A stretch of DNA of 47,053 bases, from contig NZ_MUYM01000038.1 of NCBI RefSeq assembly GCF_002150765.1, forward strand, positions 87,011-134,063, read 5' to 3'. This document shows positions 8,170 through 15,654 of the stretch, one piece after another (within the stretch, counting starts at the first letter, position 1; each line of letters starts with the position of its first letter). Under the pieces are notes generated by a model that saw nothing but the letters and a program-made list of their open reading frames with translations, was not told the origin of the DNA and made no database searches. A program made the translations under genes and the position numbers. Origin of the DNA: Lentzea kentuckyensis (GTDB taxonomy: Bacteria; Actinomycetota; Actinomycetes; Mycobacteriales; Pseudonocardiaceae).

Positions 8170-8541
8170 TCATCCGGTGGCGAAGCGACCCACCGCCACG
8201 AACGCGGCCAGGAGCAGCAGAATCACGTTGACGGGCAACGACTTCGTCTCCCCCAGCTTCAGGTGCACCCGCATCGCGAAGACCTGCACGATCACGAGCC
8301 CGACGGCGGCGATCGGCGTGAGCACCGGGGCGATACCGGTCAGCTGCGGCAGGACCAGGCCGAGCGCGCCCAGCACCTCGACGGCACCGATCGCCTTCAC
8401 GGCCCCGTCCGTCATGTCCTTCGCCCACTCGAACCCGCCGGAGGCCACCATCTGCTCACGTGAGCGCGCCACCTTCATGACGCCGGCCGCCAGGTAGACC
8501 GCCGCCAGCAGCCCCTGCACCACCCACAACGCGATGTTCAC
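8170..8541 (-). CDS. DoxX-like membrane protein
   Basis: A 123-residue, four-helix membrane protein beginning VNIALWVVQGLLAAVYLAAGVMK, the DoxX signature start. I chose the GTG at 8541, with GGAG six bases upstream, over a TTG at 8553 that lacks a good site. Further helices are AIGAVEVLGALGLVLP, VLTPIAAVGLVIVQVF and VNVILLLLAAFVAVG. DoxX proteins are small membrane subunits linked to quinone or thiol redox balance, but their chemistry is poorly known. The gene is divergent from an HxlR regulator, a frequent pairing that suggests control by it. Confidence 0.85.
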   Translation of the reverse strand: MNIALWVVQGLLAAVYLAAGVMKVARSREQMVASGGFEWAKDMTDGAVKAIGAVEVLGALGLVLPQLTGIAPVLTPIAAVGLVIVQVFAMRVHLKLGETKSLPVNVILLLLAAFVAVGRFATG

Positions 8542-8555
8542 CGCAGTCTCCAATC

Positions 8556-8589
8556 CTTACGAGTTGTGCGTAGCCTCATGCTCGGTAAG
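8556..8589. promoter_or_regulatory. Candidate HxlR operator between the divergent doxX-like and hxlR genes
   Basis: CTTACGAG (8556-8563) and CTCGGTAAG (8581-8589) form an imperfect inverted repeat with one extra base in the right arm, in the 75-bp divergent intergenic region. The position fits a shared operator for HxlR autoregulation and doxX control. The symmetry is imperfect, so this is a weak call. Confidence 0.35.
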
Positions 8590-8616
8590 TTTTGAAGTTC
8601 TGCAAAAGGCACATCG

Positions 8617-9018
8617 ATGTATGTGTCCAGGAAGGCGAGGTGGGCTGTGGCCGGGATCACGCACACGCGCACCTGTCCGCCGCCGTTGAACGACGGCGGC
8701 GCGGTCCGGGAGGTACTGGACCGCATCAGCGACAAGTGGAGCCTGCTGGCCATGGGCGCGTTGCGGTCGGGGCCGCTGCGCTTCGGCGAGCTGGAGAAGA
8801 CGATCACCGGCATCTCCCAGCGCATGCTCACCCTGACGTTGAAACACCTCGTCGAGGACGGCCTGGTCAGCCGCACGGCCTACCCCGAGGTGCCGCCGCG
8901 CGTCGAGTACGAGGTGACCGCGCTGGGCAGGACGCTGGTGCCGCTGGTGATCGCGCTGGCCGAGTGGGCGATCGAGCACCGCGACGAGATCAACGCGAAC
9001 CGCGACTCAGCGAGCTAG
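8617..9018 (+). CDS. HxlR-family transcriptional regulator
   Basis: A 133-residue winged-helix protein. The HxlR core is clear: AVREVLDRISDKWSLLAMGAL, LRFGELEKTITGISQRMLTLTLKHL, and the wing DGLVSRTAYPEVPPRVEYEVT. A single Cys (RTCPPP, residue 20) sits just before the core, the position used for thiol or quinone sensing in HypR/YodB/QorR-type members, so it may sense redox or electrophile stress. AAAAGG lies upstream of the ATG at 8617. It is divergent from the doxX-like gene, and its last 12 bases overlap the convergent TetR gene. Confidence 0.88.
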   Translation: MYVSRKARWAVAGITHTRTCPPPLNDGGAVREVLDRISDKWSLLAMGALRSGPLRFGELEKTITGISQRMLTLTLKHLVEDGLVSRTAYPEVPPRVEYEVTALGRTLVPLVIALAEWAIEHRDEINANRDSAS

Positions 9019-9579
9019 TAGCTTCGCGACGCCGAACTCGAACCGCTCCTCGAACGACTCCTCGGCGAGGAACGGCAGCACCTTCTCCAACGCGGGGCGC
9101 TCCCCCGGCGTGAGCTCGCCGGACGAACGCTGTGACAGGGCCTGTTCCTCCTGGCACAGCCCCAGGATGAAGTAGATGACGCCCCAACAGGTCCACGCGG
9201 CTTCACGTTCGGACAGGCCACCGTCGAGCAGCGCCGCGACGAACGCCTCGGCGACGTCCAGCGTCGCGGGCTCGTTCGCGTAGGTGCCGGCCACGACGGC
9301 GGCGCCGTCGCGGTGCGCGAGCAGAGCGCGGCGGTAGCGGCGGGCGATCTCGGTGGCGCGGGCGTGCCAGTCGTCCGGAAGACCGTCGAGCGAGGTGCCG
9401 GCGACGATCGCGTCGGCCATGAGCTCGGCCAGGCGGACCTTGCTGCGGGCATGCCACACCACGGAGTTCATGTGCACCCCGAGGCGGCGGGCGATCGCGC
9501 GCAACGTGACGGCGCCGGCTCCTTCCTCGTCGAGGAGCTCCAGTGCGGTGCGCACGACATCGGCTTGACTCTTGGTCAC
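9007..9579 (-). CDS. TetR-family repressor of the adjacent monooxygenase
   Basis: A 190-residue protein. The N-terminal HTH is AVTLRAIARRLGVHMNSVVWHARSK; the remainder looks like the class-TetR ligand domain (WHARATEIARRYRRALLAHRDGAAVVAG). The start is the GTG at 9579, which lies inside the first of two near-identical operators, a layout that gives autorepression. The divergent gene is a flavin monooxygenase, so the natural guess is that a monooxygenase substrate, perhaps an aromatic or tetracycline-like compound, is the inducer. The ligand is inference; the family and regulatory layout are seen. Confidence 0.87.
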   Translation of the reverse strand: MTKSQADVVRTALELLDEEGAGAVTLRAIARRLGVHMNSVVWHARSKVRLAELMADAIVAGTSLDGLPDDWHARATEIARRYRRALLAHRDGAAVVAGTYANEPATLDVAEAFVAALLDGGLSEREAAWTCWGVIYFILGLCQEEQALSQRSSGELTPGERPALEKVLPFLAEESFEERFEFGVAKLLAR

Positions 9580-9620
9580 TGACCAAGTCTACTCGAAAGG
9601 ACTTGTTGGTCAGTGACCAA
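9571..9620. promoter_or_regulatory. Tandem TetR operators in the divergent promoter
   Basis: Two copies of the 15-base palindrome TTGGTCA-N-TGACCAA lie at 9572-9586 and 9606-9620, identical except for the central base (C, then G). Their centres are 34 bp apart. The first extends to CTTGGTCA/TGACCAAG and contains the TetR start codon; the second ends 12 bases before the monooxygenase ATG. This is a textbook arrangement for a repressor controlling both genes. Confidence 0.85.
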
Positions 9621-9632
9621 GAGAGGTGTCGC

Positions 9633-10880
9633 ATGCAGGACGTTGTCGTGGTCGGAGCCGGGCCGACCGGGTTGTGGCTGGCCGGCGAGCTGAGGCTGGG
9701 CGGGGCGTCGGTCACGGTGCTGGAGTCCAGGCAGGAGCGGGACCCGAACTCGAAGGCGCTCACGATTCACCCGCGCACGCTGGAGGTCTTCGACAGCCGC
9801 GGGGTCGTGGCACCATTCCTGGAGGAGGGCATCCGGATTCCGGACGGGCACTTCGCGGGCCTGCCGGCCCGGCTCGACTTCTCGGCGCTGGACACGCCGT
9901 ACCCGTTCACGCTGGTGCTCGTGCAGGCCCGCACCGAGGAACTGCTCGAAGCCCGCGCCGAACGCATGGGCGTGACCATCCGCCGGGGCCGCGAGGTGAC
10001 CGGGCTGACCGAGGACGGCGTGGTGCTGTCGGACGGAGAGGTGGTCGAGGCGCGCTACGTCGTCGGCTGCGACGGCACGCGCAGCACCGTCCGGACGGCC
10101 GCCTGCATCGACTTCCCGGGCACCGGGCCCACGACGTGGGGCTGGCTGGGCGACGTGGTCCTGGACGACCCGCCCGCGCGGGGGTTCGCGAACGTCACGG
10201 GCCCGGACGGCGGGCTGATGGTCGTGCCGCTGCCGGGCGGACGCCACCGGCTGGTCGGCGGGGATCCCACCGCGAACCGGTCCGACCGGCCAGGCGACCT
10301 GACCCTCGACGAGTTGCGCACGACGGTGCGGCGCATCGCCGGCACCGACTTCGGCATGCGCGATCCGGTGTGGCTGTCGAGGTTCAGCAACGCGACCCGG
10401 CAGGCCGCGACCTACCGCAAGGGCAACGTCCTGCTCGCGGGAGACGCCGCGCACATGCACTTCCCCACCGGTGGCGTCGGCATGAACGTGGGCATCCAGG
10501 ACGCGCACAACCTCGGCTGGAAGCTCGCCGCGGTCGTCACCGGGCGGGCGGACGACAGCCTGCTGGACACCTATCACCGCGAGCGGCACCCGGTCGGTGC
10601 GGAACTGCTCGAACACACCAGGGCGCAGACCGCGTTGATGACGACGTTCTCCCCTGAGGGACAAGCACTCCGCGCGGTCCTCAGCCAGTTGATCTCGACG
10701 GCGCCCGACATGTCGAAGGTGCTCGCCGAGCGGCTGTCCGGACTCGGTGTCACCTACGAGACCGGTCGGCGCGTGGGCGGCCTGCGGCTTTTCGAGCGGC
10801 TGCGCACCGGCGAGCACGTCGAGACCGAGGAGGGGTTGCTGCGGCCGGACGGACACCTGGCGGCTCCCGCGCCGAAGTGA
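9633..10880 (+). CDS. FAD-dependent aromatic monooxygenase (PHBH type)
   Basis: A 415-residue flavoprotein monooxygenase. It has the N-terminal dinucleotide motif VVVGAGPTGLWLAGELRLGG, the central YVVGCDGTRSTVR (DG motif) and the second FAD motif LLAGDAAHMHFPTGGVGMNVGIQDAHNLGWKLAA. The family hydroxylates aromatic rings, including polyketides and rifamycin-like drugs, using NADPH. The protein ends at DGHLAAPAPK, roughly 20 residues before the usual end, and lacks the C-terminal thioredoxin-like domain of longer members, so it is a short form or slightly truncated. It is controlled by the divergent TetR through two operators. Substrate unknown. Confidence 0.87.
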   Translation: MQDVVVVGAGPTGLWLAGELRLGGASVTVLESRQERDPNSKALTIHPRTLEVFDSRGVVAPFLEEGIRIPDGHFAGLPARLDFSALDTPYPFTLVLVQARTEELLEARAERMGVTIRRGREVTGLTEDGVVLSDGEVVEARYVVGCDGTRSTVRTAACIDFPGTGPTTWGWLGDVVLDDPPARGFANVTGPDGGLMVVPLPGGRHRLVGGDPTANRSDRPGDLTLDELRTTVRRIAGTDFGMRDPVWLSRFSNATRQAATYRKGNVLLAGDAAHMHFPTGGVGMNVGIQDAHNLGWKLAAVVTGRADDSLLDTYHRERHPVGAELLEHTRAQTALMTTFSPEGQALRAVLSQLISTAPDMSKVLAERLSGLGVTYETGRRVGGLRLFERLRTGEHVETEEGLLRPDGHLAAPAPK

Positions 10881-10929
10881 TGACCGTCCGGCCGATCCGT
10901 TCATCCGCTGAAGGTGCTGCGGTACAACA

Positions 10930-11577
10930 TCACTGGGGCAGCAGCACCGAGTCGATCAGGTAGACGGTCGCGTTCGCGGTGTGCACGCCACCGCAGATCA
11001 CGTTGGCGTCGTTGACCTTCAGCGCGTCCTTGGAACCACTGACCTTCACCGTGCCGGTCTGCACCGTCTTCTGGTCACCGGCGATCTTGTCGGGCGAGAT
11101 CTGGCCGGGGACGACGTGGTAGGTCAGGATCTTGGTCAGCAGCGCGTCGTCGGTCTTGAGCTTCTCGATCGTCGCGGCGTCGATCTTCGCGAACGCCGAG
11201 TCGACCGGCGCGAAGACCGTGAACTCGGCGCCGTTGAGCGTCGAGACCAGGTTCACCTTCGGGTTCAGCTTGCCGGACACCGCACTGACCAGCGTCGTGA
11301 GCAGCGGGTTGTTGCTCGCGGCGACGGCGACCGGGTCGGCGGCCATGCCCGACACGGAACCGGCACCGGACGGGACCTGCTTCGCGTAGTCGGCACAGCC
11401 GGGACCGACGAGATCCTTGGCCGGGTCGGCCATCGCGGCGGACGACGTCGTCGTCGGGGTGGGCGCGGCGCTGGAGTTGCTGCTGCTCGCCATGTCGCCC
11501 GAACCGCAGGCGCCGGCGAGCAGGGTGAGCGAGACGGCGCCGATGGCCAGGGCGGTGCTGCGGACGGTCTTGTTCAT
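10930..11577 (-). CDS. Fasciclin-domain lipoprotein, MPT70/MPT83-like
   Basis: A 215-residue surface protein. A lipobox LAGAC (Cys24) follows a short signal peptide, then a Ser/Thr/Ala-rich linker. A single fasciclin (FAS1) domain occupies about residues 85-215, with NAEFTVFAPVDSAFAKID-like sequence (GAEFTVFAPVDSAFAKID) and ILTYHVVPGQ, both hallmarks of FAS1, and a final VYLIDSVLLP. It resembles mycobacterial MPT70/MPT83, which are controlled by SigK. A SigK-like promoter precedes it, and sigK/rskA are divergent next door, so it is very probably the target of that system. A role in adhesion or surface interaction is expected from the family. Confidence 0.88.
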   Translation of the reverse strand: MNKTVRSTALAIGAVSLTLLAGACGSGDMASSSNSSAAPTPTTTSSAAMADPAKDLVGPGCADYAKQVPSGAGSVSGMAADPVAVAASNNPLLTTLVSAVSGKLNPKVNLVSTLNGAEFTVFAPVDSAFAKIDAATIEKLKTDDALLTKILTYHVVPGQISPDKIAGDQKTVQTGTVKVSGSKDALKVNDANVICGGVHTANATVYLIDSVLLPQ

Positions 11578-11619
11578 GACAGGACATCTCCAAAGAGTGG
11601 CCGAGCGGTTGCTGCCCGT

Positions 11620-11647
11620 GATTCGCCACCATTCGAGGAACGGATGG
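11620..11647 (-). promoter_or_regulatory. SigK-type promoter of the fasciclin gene
   Basis: On the reverse strand, CCATCC (11647-11642) and CGAATC (11625-11620) are separated by exactly 16 bases. This matches the mycobacterial SigK consensus as I recall it (CCATCC, about 16-17 bases, then CGAAT-like). The predicted transcript starts about 35 bases before the ATG, with GGAGA in between. Confidence 0.75.
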
Positions 11648-11718
11648 GTGCGGTTACCGATCCGTTACCAAGCCCACTGTCCACAGTCGACGGTCAGACC
11701 GTTTTCCTCATTCGAGAC

Positions 11719-11746
11719 CGATCCATCGAGGCCTCCGCTGCGAACA
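11719..11746 (+). promoter_or_regulatory. sigK: SigK-like autoregulatory promoter of sigK
   Basis: CGATCC (11719-11724), a 16-base spacer and CGAACA (11741-11746) mirror the CCATCC-N16-CGAATC promoter of the divergent fasciclin gene with three mismatches. It lies 31 bases before the sigK ATG, with GGAGAGGA between, and would give positive autoregulation. Confidence 0.6.
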
Positions 11747-11777
11747 CCAGAGGACGACGCCGTGGAGAGGACACCCG

Positions 11778-12380
11778 ATGCAGAAGCGTGAGCGGTCGCT
11801 GCAAAGCATTCCACGCGACGACGACCGCCCGGCCGAGCTCGCGGCCGACGACCTGCTGGCCCTGGTCGCACGGGGCGACGAGGCCGCGTTCGAGAGGTTG
11901 TACGACCACGTGTCCAGCTCGGTGTTCGGCCTGATCAGACGGATCGTGCGAGACCAGGCGCAGTCGGAGGAGGTGTTCCAGGAGGTGATGCTCGAGGTGT
12001 GGCGAACAGCCACCAGGTTCGATCCTGGCAAGGGCAGCGCCAACACCTGGATCCTGACCCTGACGCACCGGCGCGCCGTCGACCGCGTCCGGTCCGCCCA
12101 GGCCGCCACGCACCGCGAGGACCGCGTGGCGCGCCTGGACACCGAGAGGCCGTTCGACGAGGTCAGCGAACAGGTCAACGGCCGCCTGGAACAACGGCAG
12201 GTGCGCCGTTGCCTGAGCTTCCTGACCGATCTGCAGCGCGAGTCCGTGCTGCTCGCCTACTACCAGGGCTATTCGTATCCGGAGGTCGCGAGCCTGCTGG
12301 GGCTGCCGCTCGGCACGGTCAAGACCAGGATGCGCGACGGGCTGATCAGACTCCGCGACTGCATGGGGGTGACCGGATGA
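11778..12380 (+). CDS. sigK: ECF sigma factor, SigK type
   Basis: A 200-residue ECF sigma factor. Region 2 is AFERLYDHVSSSVFGLIRRIV through SEEVFQEVMLEVWRTATRFDPGKGS and NTWILTLTHRRAVDRVRS; region 4 is LQRESVLLAYYQGYSYPEVASLLGLPLGTVKTRMRDGLIRLRD. It groups by sequence with SigK, which directs secreted antigen genes in mycobacteria. The anti-sigma gene rskA overlaps by four bases (ATGA), and the divergent fasciclin gene carries a matching promoter. The start at 11778 has GGAGAGGA seven bases upstream. Confidence 0.92.
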   Translation: MQKRERSLQSIPRDDDRPAELAADDLLALVARGDEAAFERLYDHVSSSVFGLIRRIVRDQAQSEEVFQEVMLEVWRTATRFDPGKGSANTWILTLTHRRAVDRVRSAQAATHREDRVARLDTERPFDEVSEQVNGRLEQRQVRRCLSFLTDLQRESVLLAYYQGYSYPEVASLLGLPLGTVKTRMRDGLIRLRDCMGVTG

Positions 12381-13102
12381 GGAGCACATCCGCAGACCTG
12401 CACACGCTCACCGGCGCCTACGCCGTGAACGCGTTGTCGGACACCGAAAGAGCGGCGTTCGACACCCACCTCTCCCGCTGCGGCTGCTGCGCCACGGAGG
12501 TCGCCGAGCTCACCGCCACGGCGGCCCGGCTGGGTGCGGCGGTCGCCTCCCCGCCACCTCCGCAACTGCGCGCGCGGGTGCTGGCGGCCGCTGCCGAAAC
12601 CCGCCAGCTGCCACCGCGAACGGCACGCGTGGCCCGCGCCCGGAGCCTGCGCGGCCTGGGCGGGCTGCTCGCGGCCGCCTGTCTGGTCGCGGCGGTCGTC
12701 CTGACGGTGCAGGGACTTGGGCCGAGCGAGGACAGCGACACGCTGGCCCAGATCTCCCGCGAGTACAGCCAGTTCACCGATTTCCTGGCCACCCCGGACG
12801 TCCGGCTGGTCAGCGCCACTGGTCCGGACGGCGCCACGGGAACCGCGGTCGTGTCGGCGAGCCGGGACGAAATGCTGTTCCTGAGCCGGAATCTGCCCGC
12901 ACCACCCACCGACCGGGTCTACCAGCTGTGGATGATCGGCGCCGACGGCCCCCGCCCAGCGGGAGTGCTGCCCGCGACCGGGTCGGCTCCGCTGATGGCG
13001 TCAGGAGTGTCCGGCGCGGAAAAGGTGGCGTTGACCGTGGAGCCGCAGGGAGGTTCCGCGACTCCGACCAGTCCACCCATGATGGTCATCTCGCTCGTGT
13101 GA
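12377..13102 (+). CDS. rskA: Anti-sigma-K factor RskA
   Basis: A 241-residue single-pass membrane protein. The cytoplasmic N-terminus (LHTLTGAYAVNALSDTERAAF) binds sigma and carries HLSRCGCC, a zinc-type HxxxCxxC motif. One membrane segment lies at about residues 100-117 (LGGLLAAACLVAAVVLTV). The outer domain has the RskA pattern DRVYQLWMIGADGPRPAG and VALTVEPQGGSATPT. RskA is released by regulated proteolysis to free SigK. The start overlaps the sigK stop, so both are made together. Unlike what I recall of M. tuberculosis RskA, the zinc motif is complete here. Confidence 0.92.
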   Translation: MRSTSADLHTLTGAYAVNALSDTERAAFDTHLSRCGCCATEVAELTATAARLGAAVASPPPPQLRARVLAAAAETRQLPPRTARVARARSLRGLGGLLAAACLVAAVVLTVQGLGPSEDSDTLAQISREYSQFTDFLATPDVRLVSATGPDGATGTAVVSASRDEMLFLSRNLPAPPTDRVYQLWMIGADGPRPAGVLPATGSAPLMASGVSGAEKVALTVEPQGGSATPTSPPMMVISLV

Positions 13103-13111
13103 CGGTCACAC
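13097..13111. repeat. 15-bp palindrome spanning two convergent stop codons
   Basis: GTGTGAC-G-GTCACAC is a perfect 7-bp inverted repeat containing both the TGA of rskA and the TGA of the convergent small membrane protein gene. It could be a short bidirectional terminator, but the stem is short and has no tail. Confidence 0.4.
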
Positions 13112-13450
13112 CTTCACACGGGCCTTGGTGGTCCACATCCGGTAGCCCGCGGCGACGGCCTCCGTCTCCGAGGTGAAGGCCATGTCGCCCTTCATCCGGT
13201 TGTAGTAAGGGGAATCGGAGGTGTGGTACACCATCGTCTTCGAGTTCCCCTTGACCGGCAACGACTGCGTGACCGGCGGCTGCTCCACGACCACTTCCTC
13301 GGGCGCGGCACGCCTCGGCGCGGGCAGGGCCAGCCGGGGCAACGGCTGCTCAGGGCGCAGCCGGTTGCGCACCGACAGCCAGGTCATCAGCGAACCGACG
13401 CCGAAGGACACCAGGCAGAGCAGGAACATCTGCGAGAACAACCAGAGCAC
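13106..13450 (-). CDS. Small membrane protein with sunset domain, ArfC-like
   Basis: A 114-residue protein with one N-terminal membrane span (LFSQMFLLCLVSFGVGSLMTWL), a Pro-rich linker and a compact C-terminal domain (VKGNSKTMVYHTSDSPYYNR through SETEAVAAGYRMW). This C-terminal pattern, often called the sunset domain, recurs in mycobacterial ArfC (Rv0901) as I recall it. GTG start at 13450 with AGGAG seven bases upstream. It lies 9 bases after the stop of the ArfA-like gene, so they form an operon. In mycobacteria the Arf proteins help ammonia release and growth at acid pH; whether that holds here is inference. Confidence 0.75.
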   Translation of the reverse strand: MLWLFSQMFLLCLVSFGVGSLMTWLSVRNRLRPEQPLPRLALPAPRRAAPEEVVVEQPPVTQSLPVKGNSKTMVYHTSDSPYYNRMKGDMAFTSETEAVAAGYRMWTTKARVKV

Positions 13451-13459
13451 GACGAACTC

Positions 13460-14473
13460 CTAGCGGACTACGACGTCGACCTGGCGCAGGGCCGGGTCGT
13501 ACTCGCCGTCGGGGGCGGGACGGGTCTCAAGTGCGATCAGCGCGGGCGACACGCCCTGGCCCACGAGCACATCGCGGACCATCTCCGCGCGTGTCGTGGC
13601 CATCGCGGGGTCGGTGCCGTGTGCCACCAACGTGATCGAGGCGCGCGGTGCGACGAGAAGCATGCGACCGACGCGTTGGACGAGCACCGGGCCGTGGCCT
13701 TCCCACGCCGTAGTGCCTTGCACGAACCGGATGGCGCCGTTGCCGTTCACCAGCCGGTTGATCGAGTCGTGCAGCGCCTCGACGTTCAGGTCACCGGCGG
13801 ACGCGGACGGTCCGACCTCGACGCGGTCCGTGATCTGCAGTCCGTTCGCGGCCTGCCGGACCGCGTCCCGGACCGCGGTCGCACGGGCTTCGTCCGGCAC
13901 GCGGGCGGCGATCGCGACCTGTCCGTTGTGGATGGTCGTGGTCACCTCGGACACCTTGGCGGACAACGCCGCCGACACCAGTCGCCCGACCACGGCCGGC
14001 GGGACGGGCAGCGTGCCGCCGAGCCGGAGCGCGGCCGTCACCCGGTGGTCGTCGGCCTTCGCCGCGTTGAGCAACGCCACGCGCTCGGTGTCGTCGGCGA
14101 CCGCGCCGGACAACAGGATCTCGCCACCGCGCACGGCGACGAGCAGCTGTTCGGGTCCTGCGGGCCGTACGTCGGTGCTGCTGACACCGGACACGTCAGA
14201 GACCACGGCGCGTACCGCGTCCACGGACCGCGGCGACACTTCACTCACCACGACCGAACGGCCGCTCACCTCGACAACGCCGTGATAGCCGGCCTTGCTC
14301 AGCGCCGAACGCACATCGGTGTACAACGTCCGTTCGACGTCGTTGCCGTACACGAACACGCCGGTGGCGGCGAGCAGCGCGGGCACCAACAGCCCACTGA
14401 TCCAAACCGCGTGAGGAAGACGCACGGCGCAGGGATTACCGGACCGCGATACCGAAAATCCAATCGCTGCCAC
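13460..14473 (-). CDS. ArfA/OmpATb-like envelope protein with BON-type repeats
   Basis: Up to 337 residues. A membrane anchor (AVWISGLLVPALLAATGVFVYG) is followed by two or three BON-like segments with the pattern VVEVSGRSVVVSEV, GGEILLSGAVADDTER and NGQVAIAARVPDE, then a C-terminal OmpA-like stretch (ASITLVAHGTDPAMATTRAEMVRDVLVGQGVSPALI). This order matches ArfA (OmpATb, Rv0899). The start is uncertain: GTG at 14473 gives 16 extra residues over a low-GC region, while GTG at 14425 sits seven bases after a possible -10 TAATCC and begins right at the anchor. Its partner is the ArfC-like gene downstream. No separate ArfB gene is seen. Confidence 0.72.
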   Translation of the reverse strand: MAAIGFSVSRSGNPCAVRLPHAVWISGLLVPALLAATGVFVYGNDVERTLYTDVRSALSKAGYHGVVEVSGRSVVVSEVSPRSVDAVRAVVSDVSGVSSTDVRPAGPEQLLVAVRGGEILLSGAVADDTERVALLNAAKADDHRVTAALRLGGTLPVPPAVVGRLVSAALSAKVSEVTTTIHNGQVAIAARVPDEARATAVRDAVRQAANGLQITDRVEVGPSASAGDLNVEALHDSINRLVNGNGAIRFVQGTTAWEGHGPVLVQRVGRMLLVAPRASITLVAHGTDPAMATTRAEMVRDVLVGQGVSPALIALETRPAPDGEYDPALRQVDVVVR

Positions 14474-14496
14474 CGTTTGGACAGAACTTCACCCGG

Positions 14497-15654
14497 TCAG
14501 GTGGCGACCCTCAGCACCGCGCGGCACACCTCGACGGGATCGCGCACCTCGTCCACCGTCGCCGCCGCACGAGCCGCGGCGGCGGCGAACCGCGAATCAC
14601 CCAGCACCCGCGCCACGGCGGCGCGCAGATCGTCCACAGTGGCCGGACGCACGATCACCCCGCTCCCCTGCCTCGCCACCCGGTTCGCCATCTCCCACTG
14701 GTCGCCACCACCCGGCACCACCACGACGGGAACCCCGGCCAGCAACGCCTTGGCCAGCATCCCGTGCCCACCGCCACACACCAGCACCGACGACGCGCGC
14801 AGCAACTCGTCCTGCCTGCCAGGCCCCGACCGCACCCACGCCGGCAGCTCGCCCGGTGGCGGCGCGAACGTCGACACCACCGCCCGCACACCCAGGTCCC
14901 GCAGCGCGTCGAGCGTCATGCCGGCCATGTCGGCAGCACCGGTCCAGGCCGTCGACGGCGCGACCATCACCAATGGAGCGTCACCCGGCGGCGGACTCAT
15001 CCGTTCCCGGCTCGCCTCCCACAACAGCGGCCCGACCACGTGCGCGTTGCGGGGCCAGTCGGGGCGCGGCACCTCCAACGCGGGCAACGTGGCGATCAAC
15101 CGCACCGCCGGGCCCGCGCCCCGTGCGCTCAGACCGATCCGCTGCCGTACAACAGCGCGCTGCCGTTCCCCCTGCCGGATCGACCTGGCCGTCATCGCCC
15201 GCAGCACCGAGTCCCGCAGCCTGCCCCGGACCCCGACACCCGCGGCCAGCCCGCTGCCCATCGGCGGCAACGCCCGTGACGGCTCGTACAGCGGGTGCGG
15301 CGAGAGTTGCGCCCACGGCACGCCGAGCAGTTCCGCGGCCATGCTCGCGCCCAACGCCAGCACGTCGCACACCACCAGGTCGGGATCGATCGCCGCGAGC
15401 TGCGGGGTGAGTTTGGACGCCAGTTCCGCGGCCTGGTCGTGCAGCGCGCGGCCGAGATCCTCGGCGTCCCGCAGGTCGGCCAGCGCCAGACCGGTCACCC
15501 GTGCCGCCGTGATCCCCTCGTCCGCCGCGGCGCCGACCCATCGATCGCCGGTGAGCAGTACCGGGGTGTCGCCGGCCGCCGCGAACCTCAGGCACAACGC
15601 GATCGCCGGCACGACGTGCCCCGGATCGCCCCCGGAGACGACCGCGACGCGCAT
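14497..15654 (-). CDS. GT1 (UGT-like) glycosyltransferase
   Basis: A 385-residue GT-B fold protein of the macrolide or UDP-glucosyltransferase type: VSGGDPGHVVPAIALCLRFAAAGDTPVLLTG at the N-terminus and the nucleotide-sugar region SSVLVCGGGHGMLAKALLAGVPVVVVPGGGDQWEMANRVA near residues 290-340, where the usual GxH/GGG is present. Such enzymes glycosylate small molecules or lipids. It is translated from an ATG that shares one base with the stop of the upstream HD-domain gene (TGATG), so the two may act together. Acceptor unknown. Confidence 0.85.
   Translation of the reverse strand: MRVAVVSGGDPGHVVPAIALCLRFAAAGDTPVLLTGDRWVGAAADEGITAARVTGLALADLRDAEDLGRALHDQAAELASKLTPQLAAIDPDLVVCDVLALGASMAAELLGVPWAQLSPHPLYEPSRALPPMGSGLAAGVGVRGRLRDSVLRAMTARSIRQGERQRAVVRQRIGLSARGAGPAVRLIATLPALEVPRPDWPRNAHVVGPLLWEASRERMSPPPGDAPLVMVAPSTAWTGAADMAGMTLDALRDLGVRAVVSTFAPPPGELPAWVRSGPGRQDELLRASSVLVCGGGHGMLAKALLAGVPVVVVPGGGDQWEMANRVARQGSGVIVRPATVDDLRAAVARVLGDSRFAAAAARAAATVDEVRDPVEVCRAVLRVAT

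Noticed and set aside
9633..10880. Flavin monooxygenase as a pseudogene
   Set aside because: Only about 20 C-terminal residues seem missing, all FAD motifs are intact, and operators are conserved, so it is treated as functional.
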